Shown here: in pieces, positions 40,938-49,349 of the stretch
Numbering within the stretch: the stretch's first letter is position 1
How the letters are laid out: the number at the start of each line of letters is the position of its first letter
Assembly (NCBI RefSeq): GCF_011303555.1
Contig: NZ_CP049868.1
Coordinates: forward strand, 868,001 to 932,000
Length of the DNA stretch: 64,000 nt
From: Pedobacter sp. HDW13
GTDB taxonomy: Bacteria > Bacteroidota > Bacteroidia > Sphingobacteriales > Sphingobacteriaceae
Direction: 5' to 3'
Notes under the pieces: model-generated
What the model was told of the DNA's origin: nothing
The model's database searches: none
What the model saw: the letters and a program-made list of their open reading frames with translations, nothing else
Program-made: the position numbers and the translations under genes

Positions 40938-41674
40938 CTAATGCCGACTCTTAAATGCTCTTTTAATCGCCGCTTCGGTTACGGTTTCCATTATTTTATA
41001 ACCCGCCAAATTGGGATGCACCCCATCAACCGTTAACTCAGCCCTTTGGCCATTACGTTCGTCAACCAACGGTGTCCAGTAATCTAATACGGTAAAATGT
41101 TTTTGTTTGGCATAAGCCACAATCAGCTCATTTAGTGCCATAATTTCTTCGGCAGCATGTACGCTTTTATTCCATGGATACTGGTAAACCGGAAGGTATT
41201 TGCAAAGGATAACTTTAATGCGGTGTAATTTGGCTAGCTCGGCCATGGTTTTAATGTTATCCATTATCTTTTGGTTGGTAACATGGCCGGTATTACCAGC
41301 AATATCATTGCTTCCTGCTAAAATAATTACAGCTTTTGGCTTAAGGTTAATCACATCCTGCCTAAACCGGATTAATAGCTGTGGCGAAATCTGTCCGCTA
41401 ATACCCCTGTCCAGGTAAGGCTTATCGTTAAAATACCCCGGATCTTTTTGTTTCCAGAATTCAAAAATCGAACTCCCTAAAAACACAACTCTTTTTTCCT
41501 TCCGCTTTCGGGCGGCAAAAGCGCGTTTTCTTTCTCATACTTGGTAAGGGCAGCCCAATCATCGGCAAAATTTTCTTTTTTCGGTTTAGTTTTTAACGAA
41601 TCGGCATCAACACTTTGCGCTGATAAGCCGCCTGTGGTAATCACTAAAAGGAAAAATAGGATATAGCTCTTCAT
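40938..41674 (-). CDS. secreted SGNH/GDSL hydrolase, frameshifted as read
   Basis: The N-terminal frame gives a signal peptide (ending GLSAQ) and continues to LLPPESGRKK. The catalytic frame then reads VVFLGSSIFEFW. The frames join if the run of six A on the minus strand (41489-41494) had seven, giving a 245-residue protein. Catalytic blocks are GSS (Ser), GISGQ (Gly), GSND (Asn) and DGVHPN (Asp and His). It is a likely esterase or acetylhydrolase with an unknown substrate. The break is probably a sequencing error at the homopolymer. Confidence 0.85.
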
Positions 41675-41725
41675 AAGGCTTAGGACTGTTTAAAAGAAGC
41701 GCTAAACTAAAATTTAATTTCAGCT

Positions 41726-44419
41726 TTAGTTCAATTCGCTTGTATTAAAATTGTTAACCCTGCTCCTGATTCTTTTATCGCCAAATTTGCTGATGCTATA
41801 AGTAAGAGTGGCTTGTACAAACCTGCTAATGAACCGCGTTCTGTTCTCGGAGATGGAATTGTTGGTAATACTGGTTTGGAAAAGTGCCCCCTGGTTAAAA
41901 AGATCGTTCGCCTGAACTGCAAAACCAAGCCTGTTATCTTTTAAGAAATTGGCATTCATGCCCATATTTACCAAAAGCGGATTGCCGGCATTTAAATTAT
42001 AGCCGAAATTAAGGCTTTTAGAGGCTGAGGCGTTCAACCTGAAACGCTTGTTCGGAATCCAGCTTGCACCACCATTTAAGGCCAAAACCTGTACATTTTT
42101 AATGTTCTGGTTCAAAATAGAATAGGTGTTCGAACTAAAACTGTACGATACACTGCTGTTTACCGAAAATTTCTTCTCGTTAAGGCTAAACCTGAACGCA
42201 TTGGAGAGGTTTATTCCGCTGCTCCTGTTTAATACATTATCGGTATAAAAAACATTGTGACTGTAAGCTACATTCCCATTTAAAGACAATGAAAGTTTAT
42301 TGGTCATTAGGCGTTTGTTTAGCGAGTAATTGCCGCCAACATTATAAATGCCATTTACATTTTCGTAGGTAGTTTGCTGTTTTAAACTATTCAGTGTATC
42401 TCTTAAAAAAATGGTATTGCTCACCACGCTGTTAAATGCAAATGAACCCGATAAACCCGCCATAATGCTCCAGCCAGATTTAGCACCAAACTGGTTATAG
42501 CTGAGATCGGCCGAGTGGCTTGTAGTGGCCTTCAAATCAGGATTTCCAATAATGAGGTTTTGCACATCGTTATTGTTGCGGATGGGCTGAAGCTTATTAA
42601 AATCTGGCGAACTGGTATAGCCATTATAACCAAAACTTAAGCTCCTGTTTTCTTTAATCTGGTAGCTGAGGTTACCGGAAGGCGAAAAATTTAACTGATA
42701 ATTGCGCAGTTGCTCTCCTGTATTCTGGTATTTACCGATAATAATGCTGGGCGAAAAATTTAACCCGAAATTATAACTGATCTTTTTCGCATTTGTATTA
42801 AACCCAATGCTAATGTTCTGGTTAATAAAATTCGAAACGTAATTCTGTCCCAGCGAATCGACCAGAAAGCTGGCTCCAAATTTATCGGTAACGGTAGTAT
42901 TTTGGGTATTCTGGCTCCTGCTTACCGAAAAGCGGTACGATAAATTGATAAAACTATACCCTGTACTATCGTTAGCCCGCTTTAATGAATTGGAAAACTG
43001 AATGTTCCCTCCTACATTGGAACTACGGGTATCGTTTTCAACAAGGCGGTTTAACAGCGAATCTTTAACCAGTACATTGGTTGTTTCGTTGTAATAACGA
43101 ATAATATCGTTAATACTGCTGTTTGATTTGACCTCATTAGTACTAAAATTAAAACCCATTGATAACGACCGCCTGTTGTTCGATAAGCGCCGCGACCAGT
43201 TAATATTACCACCTATATTTGGGCTATTGTTTCTCGAACCGGAGTTAGAAATAAGGTCTTGCCTGATAATCCCTGTTTTATCGGAAGTTGAAAAAGCATT
43301 GTTTTTACTGCTGCCCAACGATCCCGAAAGCGCTGCATTGAAATAGTTCTTTTTAGTAGCCCCGTTTAGTCCAAGGTTTATGTTGTTGTTAAGTGAGCTG
43401 CTATTATTGGCGCTCTCCCGTAAATCATAAATGGTTCCTTGCGGATTAAATGTTTCGAGATAGGTACTCTGAATAGAATTATTGCGGTTATTGTTAAAAT
43501 TGTAATTGGCGTTAACACTAAACTCCTTAGAAATTTTATCTCTGATGTTTCCGTTTAAGCCGGTATTATGTAGCTTGCTAAACTCATTATCGGTTAATCC
43601 GTAGCGACCACCAAAACCAATTTGCTTTGTTTTTTTCCAGATACTTCCTGTTGTTCCCAGGTTATGTGCATTATTGGTGGCTGATGATGCATTTACTCCG
43701 CCAAAAACACCTTTGTCCATCCCGGGTTTGGTAACCAGGTTTAACATTTTTTGAGGGGTACCCACTTTTATACCTGTAAAATTGGCTTCATCGCCATAAT
43801 CGTCTATTACCTGCAGCTTGGCAATAATATCAGCTGGTAACTGCCTGATGTAATCTTCTACATTACTGGTAAAAAAATCCTCGCCATTTACCCGCAGTTT
43901 GGTCATTTTTTTGCCCATAGCGGTAACGGCACCTTTTTCATCAACTTCAATACCTTGCAGCTGTTTCAGCAGGTCTTCTACCTTATCGTTTTCCCTTACA
44001 GTGTAGGCACCTGCGTTGTACTCGATGGTATCTTTTTTAATTTTTATCGGATCTACCTTTACTTTAACCTCTACATCTTCCAAACGAATGGTTTCAGTTT
44101 TAAGCGTAATAGGCTCTAAAACTGATCCTTTTTTAGATGGTTCTATTTCGTAAACGGAAGTAAAAGGTTTATAGCCCAAAGCCTTCACAACAAGATAGAA
44201 CTTATTGCTGTTTACTTTATGAAAGGAAAAATCACCCCTGGCACCCGAAGTTGTACGCAGGGTATCCTTATCGGTCATTATCTGGATACTCACCCCTTCT
44301 ATGGGCTTTTTCAGTGAATCAGTTACACTACCAGTTACTTTAGATTGAGCGCGCGCGTTAACAGAGAGAATAAGCAGTACAAAAAATAATAAAAAGCAGG
44401 AATTATTGCTTTTTTTCAT
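41726..44419 (-). CDS. outer membrane beta-barrel protein with regulatory-like N-domain
   Basis: The 897-residue protein has a signal peptide (cleavage after ARAQ), a CarboxypepD_reg-like domain (about 28-105, VTGSVTDSLKKPIEGVSIQI) and a plug-like segment (about 130-215). The plug-like segment includes VEDLLKQLQGIEVDEKGAVT, KLRVNGEDFF and a QLPADIIAKLQVIDDYGDEA stretch. A long barrel rich in Asn, Ser and aromatic strands (OMP_b-brl_3 type) follows. It is SusC-like in plan, but no SusD partner or obvious substrate gene is nearby. The substrate is unknown. Its start overlaps the upstream DUF1456 gene by 17 bases. Confidence 0.85.
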   Translation of the reverse strand: MKKSNNSCFLLFFVLLILSVNARAQSKVTGSVTDSLKKPIEGVSIQIMTDKDTLRTTSGARGDFSFHKVNSNKFYLVVKALGYKPFTSVYEIEPSKKGSVLEPITLKTETIRLEDVEVKVKVDPIKIKKDTIEYNAGAYTVRENDKVEDLLKQLQGIEVDEKGAVTAMGKKMTKLRVNGEDFFTSNVEDYIRQLPADIIAKLQVIDDYGDEANFTGIKVGTPQKMLNLVTKPGMDKGVFGGVNASSATNNAHNLGTTGSIWKKTKQIGFGGRYGLTDNEFSKLHNTGLNGNIRDKISKEFSVNANYNFNNNRNNSIQSTYLETFNPQGTIYDLRESANNSSSLNNNINLGLNGATKKNYFNAALSGSLGSSKNNAFSTSDKTGIIRQDLISNSGSRNNSPNIGGNINWSRRLSNNRRSLSMGFNFSTNEVKSNSSINDIIRYYNETTNVLVKDSLLNRLVENDTRSSNVGGNIQFSNSLKRANDSTGYSFINLSYRFSVSRSQNTQNTTVTDKFGASFLVDSLGQNYVSNFINQNISIGFNTNAKKISYNFGLNFSPSIIIGKYQNTGEQLRNYQLNFSPSGNLSYQIKENRSLSFGYNGYTSSPDFNKLQPIRNNNDVQNLIIGNPDLKATTSHSADLSYNQFGAKSGWSIMAGLSGSFAFNSVVSNTIFLRDTLNSLKQQTTYENVNGIYNVGGNYSLNKRLMTNKLSLSLNGNVAYSHNVFYTDNVLNRSSGINLSNAFRFSLNEKKFSVNSSVSYSFSSNTYSILNQNIKNVQVLALNGGASWIPNKRFRLNASASKSLNFGYNLNAGNPLLVNMGMNANFLKDNRLGFAVQANDLFNQGALFQTSITNNSISENRTRFISRFVQATLTYSISKFGDKRIRSRVNNFNTSELN

Positions 44420-44636
44420 CTCTAGGGCCTCTTTTATAAATTACAAGACCATTTAAAAAGTTTCGCAGGATCTGATCGCCGCAGGGCTTAAAATTTTCGT
44501 GGTCTTCATTTCTGAAAATATCGCCCAACTCCGCTTTAGTTACCTTAAAACCCACTAAATCACAAATGGTAATAATATCTTCTGTTTTAAGTGATAAGGC
44601 TACTCTAAGTTTTTTTAATATATCGTTGTTGCTCAT
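44403..44636 (-). CDS. DUF1456 (YehS-like) protein, single-repeat form
   Basis: The 77-residue protein carries one DUF1456 unit: NNDILKKLRVALSLKTEDII, an EL-x-DIFRNEDHENFKPCGDQ middle and FLNGLVIYKRG end. YehS-type proteins usually have two such units in about 155 residues, so this is half length. No second unit is visible upstream or downstream in any frame. Its 3' end overlaps the start of the barrel protein gene, which suggests coupling. Function unknown. Confidence 0.8.
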   Translation of the reverse strand: MSNNDILKKLRVALSLKTEDIITICDLVGFKVTKAELGDIFRNEDHENFKPCGDQILRNFLNGLVIYKRGPRDEKKQ

Positions 44637-44757
44637 GCGGTTTGTATTGTAAAATGAATTGATGTTGTAATGCTGGAAGGTTGAAATGTTAAATGTTGGA
44701 AAGTTAAGATTGCAGGATTTAACTCACAACTCCGAACTTTCCACCCCAAGCTCATTT

Positions 44758-46062
44758 CTAACTCGCTATATCTAATTTAAGTTTCTTTCCTTTAATTTTT
44801 TCGCCGTTTAGCTTTTTTAACAATTGGGCTACCTTGCTTCGTTTTACCGCTATATAACTTGTGGTGTCTTTAACTTCGATTAAACCTAAATCATCTTTGG
44901 TTAAATCTCCCTTATGTAAAAACAGGCCAACAATATCAATCTTGTTAATTTTATCCTTCTTACCATGGGCAAGATATAAAGTTACCCAATCGCTCGCCTC
45001 AGGCAAGTCGTAACGATCTGATAAAACTTCTTCTTCTATATCGTCGGGCAGGTATTTGTAGTTTTCTTCGCTGGTTAAAATGGCATAAGCCGTTCCTTTT
45101 GCATGCATACGCGCCGTACGACCGTTACGGTGAATATAAGCATCTTCGGTGTAAGGCAATTGGTAATGCACAATATGTTCAACCTCCGGAATATCTAAAC
45201 CACGGGCTGCAAGATCGGTAGTAATTAAAATTTTATGGCTTCCGTTCCTGAATTTCAGTAGTGCTTTTTCGCGATCGAACTGCTCCATACCACCATGAAA
45301 AACATCGTGACCAAGACCATGTTCAAACAACAAATCGCTAATACGGTCTACAGTTTCGCGGTGATTACAAAAAACGAGTGTGTTTTTATTCCCTATTTTA
45401 CTCAGCAGCCTGAACAGGTAATCAAGTTTATCGGCGGCTGGTGCGGTTATTTTCTTCAGCTTTAATGCTGGCTTAATAGTTATGTTTTTAGAAAAATCAA
45501 CTTCTGCAGGTGCATTAATTTTAACAAAGGCCGGAATTTCTTCCATTTTTGTAGCCGAAGTAAGCATGCGCTGCTTTAATGACAATAATGAACCGATGAT
45601 GTACGACATATCATTTTCGAAACCAAACTCGAGCGACTTGTCAAATTCATCTAAAACGAGTGTTTCAATAAAAGATTCGTCGAAATTCTGGTTATCGAGG
45701 TGATAAGCTATCCTGCCTGGGGTACCAATGAGTAGCGCCGGCGGATGTGCCAGATTGTTCTTTTCTACGCGTACAGCATGGCCGCCATAACAGCAATTTA
45801 CTTTAAAAGATGTACCCATCTGCTTAAATACCTGTTCAATTTGCAAGGCCAGCTCGCGCGATGGTACCAAAACCAATGCCTGCACCCCTTTAACACCTTG
45901 CTTTAAATTGGCCAGTACAGGCAATAAAAAGGCCAGCGTTTTCCCCGAACCGGTTGGTGCAATTAACACCACATCTTTCCCGGTTTTGGCTGCCTGCACA
46001 GCAGATTCCTGCATCTGGTTTAGTGCAGTGATATTTAGTTTTTTTAAGGCATTTGCTATCAT
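44758..46062 (-). CDS. DEAD-box RNA helicase, DEFD variant, with C-terminal RNA-binding domain
   Basis: The 434-residue helicase has motif I APTGSGKT (about 35-42), Ia VPSRELA, GTPGR, motif II LVLDEFD (Phe in place of Ala), motif III TSAT, motif V TTDLAARGLDIPEV and motif VI HRNGRTAR. A C-terminal domain of about 75 residues (KINKIDIVGLFLHKGDL, YIAVKRSKVAQLL, IKGKKLKLDI) looks like the DbpA RNA-binding fold used in 23S maturation. A DbpA-like ribosome role is likely, but the DEFD motif sets it apart. Confidence 0.88.
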   Translation of the reverse strand: MIANALKKLNITALNQMQESAVQAAKTGKDVVLIAPTGSGKTLAFLLPVLANLKQGVKGVQALVLVPSRELALQIEQVFKQMGTSFKVNCCYGGHAVRVEKNNLAHPPALLIGTPGRIAYHLDNQNFDESFIETLVLDEFDKSLEFGFENDMSYIIGSLLSLKQRMLTSATKMEEIPAFVKINAPAEVDFSKNITIKPALKLKKITAPAADKLDYLFRLLSKIGNKNTLVFCNHRETVDRISDLLFEHGLGHDVFHGGMEQFDREKALLKFRNGSHKILITTDLAARGLDIPEVEHIVHYQLPYTEDAYIHRNGRTARMHAKGTAYAILTSEENYKYLPDDIEEEVLSDRYDLPEASDWVTLYLAHGKKDKINKIDIVGLFLHKGDLTKDDLGLIEVKDTTSYIAVKRSKVAQLLKKLNGEKIKGKKLKLDIAS

Positions 46063-46112
46063 TCGGCCATAAAGGTAAGCATTTCTGTTTATGGCTAAAT
46101 CTAACTTAGGGC

Positions 46113-46331
46113 TTAACGCTTAAAAAATCTGGTCCGCAGTTTACGGAGTGTCTCAAAATTTAATCTTTTATCTAACAGCATCAGCATTCTCCCACGCAGC
46201 GATAGCGATGAAGCCAGTTTCTCGTTAACAGCATCAACTGATGATAAAATCCTGTCGGTCAATTCATCTGCGAATTTATTGGCCCTGCTGTTTTGTAATA
46301 ACTGTAATTCCTGAATTAATTCTGCTTTCAT
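46113..46331 (-). CDS. small basic protein, unknown function
   Basis: The 72-residue protein starts at ATG 46331 (MKAELIQELQLLQ). It is amphipathic and helix-rich, with a basic end (ETLRKLRTRFFKR). No family is recognised. Codon use looks real, and the frame has a natural start after an AT-rich stretch. It may be co-transcribed upstream of the helicase gene, with a gap of 50 bases. Confidence 0.5.
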   Translation of the reverse strand: MKAELIQELQLLQNSRANKFADELTDRILSSVDAVNEKLASSLSLRGRMLMLLDKRLNFETLRKLRTRFFKR

Positions 46332-46547
46332 AATATAAGAATTGTTGTTGATTAATGTAAATATAACGACTCTTATATGCATTTGTTTCAAAAATTAGCG
46401 CCACAAAACGGACTATTTTTACTAACTTGTTGATAACTAACTTTTTGTTAGCAAATAAACAATCCAGCCTTAACATATATTTAATTTTTAGCGGCTATTT
46501 TTAATAAAAACCTGATTACCATTTATTAACCTCAAAAACGACAATGT

Positions 46548-47021
46548 ATGACGTGGAAAAAATTTAGTGGTGAAGTGATCCAATCTTCGATCCTCGAAGA
46601 AATTGAAAAGGCAATTATCAGAGAAACAGAAAATGGCTTTAAGCTAAAAGTTTGTATCGGTACCGACTCGCAGGTTAAAGGCGCTATAACCGATTTTGCA
46701 ACAGTAATTGTGCTGTTAAGAGAACATCATGGCGGTTTCATGTACATCCACCAGGAAAAAAATTCGGCTCAGGTAAGTATTAAAGAAAGAATGTTAATGG
46801 AGGTTCAAAAATCGATTGAAACGGCTTACTCCATTTGCGATTTGCTTGATATTTATGATGTAGCTCTGGAAGTACATGCCGATATCAATACCAATCCATC
46901 ATTTAAATCGAACAAGGCACTTAACGATGCTATGGGTTATATCTTAAGCATGGGCTTTATTTTTAAAGCCAAACCAGAAGCATTTGCCAGCTCTACCTGT
47001 GCTGATAAAATGGTGCATTAA
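46548..47021 (+). CDS. YkuK-like RNase H-fold protein (DUF458)
   Basis: The 157-residue protein has the N-terminal phrase VCIGTDSQVKGAITDFATVIVLL, giving the first acidic residue of an RNase H-like fold. A central VALEVHADIN segment and a C-terminal SSTCADKMVH follow. YkuK proteins have unknown activity, sometimes tied to sporulation in Firmicutes, where the name comes from. It is single, followed by a strong palindrome. Confidence 0.85.
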   Translation: MTWKKFSGEVIQSSILEEIEKAIIRETENGFKLKVCIGTDSQVKGAITDFATVIVLLREHHGGFMYIHQEKNSAQVSIKERMLMEVQKSIETAYSICDLLDIYDVALEVHADINTNPSFKSNKALNDAMGYILSMGFIFKAKPEAFASSTCADKMVH

Positions 47022-47032
47022 TTTCTAAACAT

Positions 47033-47067
47033 CAGACCTTACAGGTTTTAAAAACCTGTAAGGTCTG
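47033..47067. terminator. long perfect palindrome, likely terminator
   Basis: CAGACCTTACAGGTTTT and AAAACCTGTAAGGTCTG form a 17-bp perfect inverted repeat around one central base, 12 bases after the YkuK-like stop. Similar ACCTGTAAGGT palindromes recur in Bacteroidota genomes, so it may also belong to a repeat family. Confidence 0.7.
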
Positions 47068-47133
47068 AAATAATAAATCTGTTTGTTCTTAACAAAACCG
47101 CATCTTTGCTGTTGTCTTTTTAAAACAAAAGCC

Positions 47134-47601
47134 TTGAAGACTTATAGATTAGAATTTACGCAAAAACTTCCTGTTGATTTGGCCACAGCCTGGGACTTTT
47201 TTTCTTCACCAATGAACCTGGCAGAAATTACGCCAACCGATATGACTTTCGATGTAACCTCGCCAAATATGGAAGGCACCAAAATGTACCCCGGGTTGAT
47301 TATCACCTACAAAGTTGCACCAATAGCCGGCATTAAATTAAACTGGGTAACTGAGATTACACATGTAAAAGATCAGGCCTATTTTATAGATGAGCAGCGC
47401 TTTGGCCCATTTGCGTTCTGGCATCACCAGCATCATTTCGAAAAAATAGAAGACGGGGTTTTAATGCACGATATTTTGCATTACGGGATTGGCTGGGGGC
47501 CAATTGGAACTATTGCCAACGCGCTTATGGTAAACAAAAAAATAAACGAAATTTTTAAGTTCCGTTACCAGAAAGTGGCTGGTTTATTTGGCAAATTGTA
47601 A
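47134..47601 (+). CDS. SRPBCC-family (START-like) ligand-binding protein
   Basis: With a TTG start at 47134 the protein has 155 residues and begins directly with the SRPBCC first strand (KTYRLEFTQKLPVDLATAWD). It continues with FFSSPMNLAEITPTDM, an inner beta-sheet ending FGPFAFWHHQHHFE, and the long C-terminal helix. An earlier TTG would add 17 residues, including a Cys run, and looks unnatural. The family binds lipids or other hydrophobic ligands. Ligand and role are unknown. Confidence 0.82.
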   Translation: MKTYRLEFTQKLPVDLATAWDFFSSPMNLAEITPTDMTFDVTSPNMEGTKMYPGLIITYKVAPIAGIKLNWVTEITHVKDQAYFIDEQRFGPFAFWHHQHHFEKIEDGVLMHDILHYGIGWGPIGTIANALMVNKKINEIFKFRYQKVAGLFGKL

Positions 47602-47615
47602 TTGCCCGTCCGCTG

Positions 47616-48197
47616 TTACCACTGTTTAGTGGAGATGGTTTCAGGTTTCTTTTTTGCTGGTACCGCCACCCTGTTGGTAGCCATAAACTTTTTAAATTCA
47701 GCGCCAAATTTCTCTATTTTGGTGTAAGTACTATTTAAAATATCTTTCCATGCACCAGCGCTTAGCTTACCCGGTGTACGCTCTAAAGGAGTACCTATTT
47801 GGGTTGTTGCAACAAAATTTCCGTACCGGTCTCTCTGATATGGAATAAACTCGAAATTTGTTAACCAAAAGCGGTACTTTCCATTTCTTACTTCGCAAAC
47901 AAACTGATAGCTTACTTCGCCACTCGGGTGACCGGCAACCAGTATGGTTTTATCGATTACCGTTGTGCCCTTGGCCGAAATCGACGAATCGTTAACACTT
48001 TCCTGATGCATTGTTTTTTTGTACAGCACGTTCACAAAAGCTTTAGCCCTTTGCAGCAAGGTATCTTTGGCTACAGTTTGAGAATCGACAACCTGATAAA
48101 AAATAAACTTTCCGGAATCATCTTTCGAAAACTGTTTTTGCTGTGCAGCTAACCTGATTGAAAAAGTGGCGAGTACAATAAAAAAGATATATTTCAT
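47616..48197 (-). CDS. secreted DUF4468-type protein
   Basis: The 193-residue protein has a signal peptide (cleavage after RLAAQ) and a DUF4468 domain (TBP-like fold) from about 30 to 150. The domain includes FVNVLYKKTMHQESVN, GEVSYQFVCEVRNGKYRFWL and a short C-terminal helix. The family is common in Bacteroidota envelopes with no known activity. A basic, Thr-rich tail ends the protein. It is a single gene, convergent with the SRPBCC gene. Confidence 0.8.
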   Translation of the reverse strand: MKYIFFIVLATFSIRLAAQQKQFSKDDSGKFIFYQVVDSQTVAKDTLLQRAKAFVNVLYKKTMHQESVNDSSISAKGTTVIDKTILVAGHPSGEVSYQFVCEVRNGKYRFWLTNFEFIPYQRDRYGNFVATTQIGTPLERTPGKLSAGAWKDILNSTYTKIEKFGAEFKKFMATNRVAVPAKKKPETISTKQW

Positions 48198-48241
48198 GCA
48201 AATGGGTTAAACAAATAATCTGAATAGGTAAAGTTACTAAA

Positions 48242-48271
48242 AAGCCGCCCCGATTTTAATTGGGACGGCTT
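48242..48271 (-). terminator. terminator of the amt-porin operon
   Basis: Stem AAGCCGCCCCGATT/AATTGGGACGGCTT, with two G-U style differences, lies after the porin stop on the minus strand and ends the transcript. Confidence 0.82.
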
Positions 48272-48292
48272 AATATTTAATCTGTTTATTTC

Positions 48293-49312
48293 TTAAAACG
48301 CATAAACTGCGGCTAAAGAGAACTGGCCAGCGTTTGGAGCTGCTGCGCCACTTTCTTTAAAGAATGGTTTATCACCACTGTGGTCTAATCTTACCTCAGG
48401 AATGAAGGTTAAACCGCCAGATTTAATGTTTGCGGTAAAAGTTACAGCAGTATATTTCAGTCCTTGCACAGCGCCTACGTTTTTATACTTAAAGTACTCA
48501 CCTCTTAAACCTAATATTACACCATCTGCAACAGCATATTGTGGGTAAAGGGCTGCACCAGCATAACCACCACCATCGTTATCGATATCATAATTGGCAG
48601 CGTTTAAGCCTAATTTAAATTTTTCGGTAATCTGGTAAGAAGTGGTTAAATCTTCAATAGTACCATAACCGCCTGCTCCTGCTCCCGATAGTACGTTCAG
48701 ATAAGCAGTCCAGCCTTCAACCGGGGCAACCATTAACTGGCCACCAACCGCAGAAACACCACGGGTTGCACTGTAAAGGTTCCAGTCGTTAAATACACCA
48801 GCCATTAAACTCACTTTATCAGAGAATTTATATGTGGCTTTAATACCAGCATTCTGGAATGGTCCATTCGTAAATAAATACGAAGTAGAGTAGTTAAAGT
48901 TACCCACCGGCGAAATCACTTCATAACCTATAAAGGTTCCCATGTAACCAGCTGTCATCGAAAACTTATCGGTAAAATCGTAGTTTACATATAAGTTCTG
49001 AATGTTGAAGGATGAACCTCCGGCAGCTGCATCAGGAATTGACTGCGACTGACCTCTTGGGCCGAAAGAAAGTTCGCCAACAAACGATGCTTTACCTGTT
49101 TTCTTCTTCAATGCAATATCAATCATTCCTAATGAAACCGAATTGTGATCGCTGGCAAAAGAAGTGGTAATATTGTTTGGTTTTTTGGCAAAATCGTATT
49201 TAAAATAGGTATCAACCGACCCTGAAATTTCAAGTGGTGATGTAGTTGTTTCCTGAGCCAGGGCACAGCTTGCGCTGGCCATCGCGAAAATAGCGGTTAA
49301 AATTTTCTTCAT
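48293..49312 (-). CDS. outer membrane beta-barrel porin next to amt
   Basis: The 339-residue protein has a signal peptide (cleavage after CALAQ) and a beta-barrel of about 14 amphipathic strands (LEISGSVDTYFKYDF, ASFVGELSFGPRG, KFSMTAGYMGTFIGYEV) closing with FSLAAVYAF, a C-terminal aromatic signature. It lies 37 bases after amt, in one operon. The role is therefore probably outer-membrane entry of ammonium or a related nitrogen compound; this is inferred from position only. Confidence 0.82.
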   Translation of the reverse strand: MKKILTAIFAMASASCALAQETTTSPLEISGSVDTYFKYDFAKKPNNITTSFASDHNSVSLGMIDIALKKKTGKASFVGELSFGPRGQSQSIPDAAAGGSSFNIQNLYVNYDFTDKFSMTAGYMGTFIGYEVISPVGNFNYSTSYLFTNGPFQNAGIKATYKFSDKVSLMAGVFNDWNLYSATRGVSAVGGQLMVAPVEGWTAYLNVLSGAGAGGYGTIEDLTTSYQITEKFKLGLNAANYDIDNDGGGYAGAALYPQYAVADGVILGLRGEYFKYKNVGAVQGLKYTAVTFTANIKSGGLTFIPEVRLDHSGDKPFFKESGAAAPNAGQFSLAAVYAF

Positions 49313-49349
49313 GTTTGAGCTTATTTTTGAGTTTAGATATTAAAAATCC

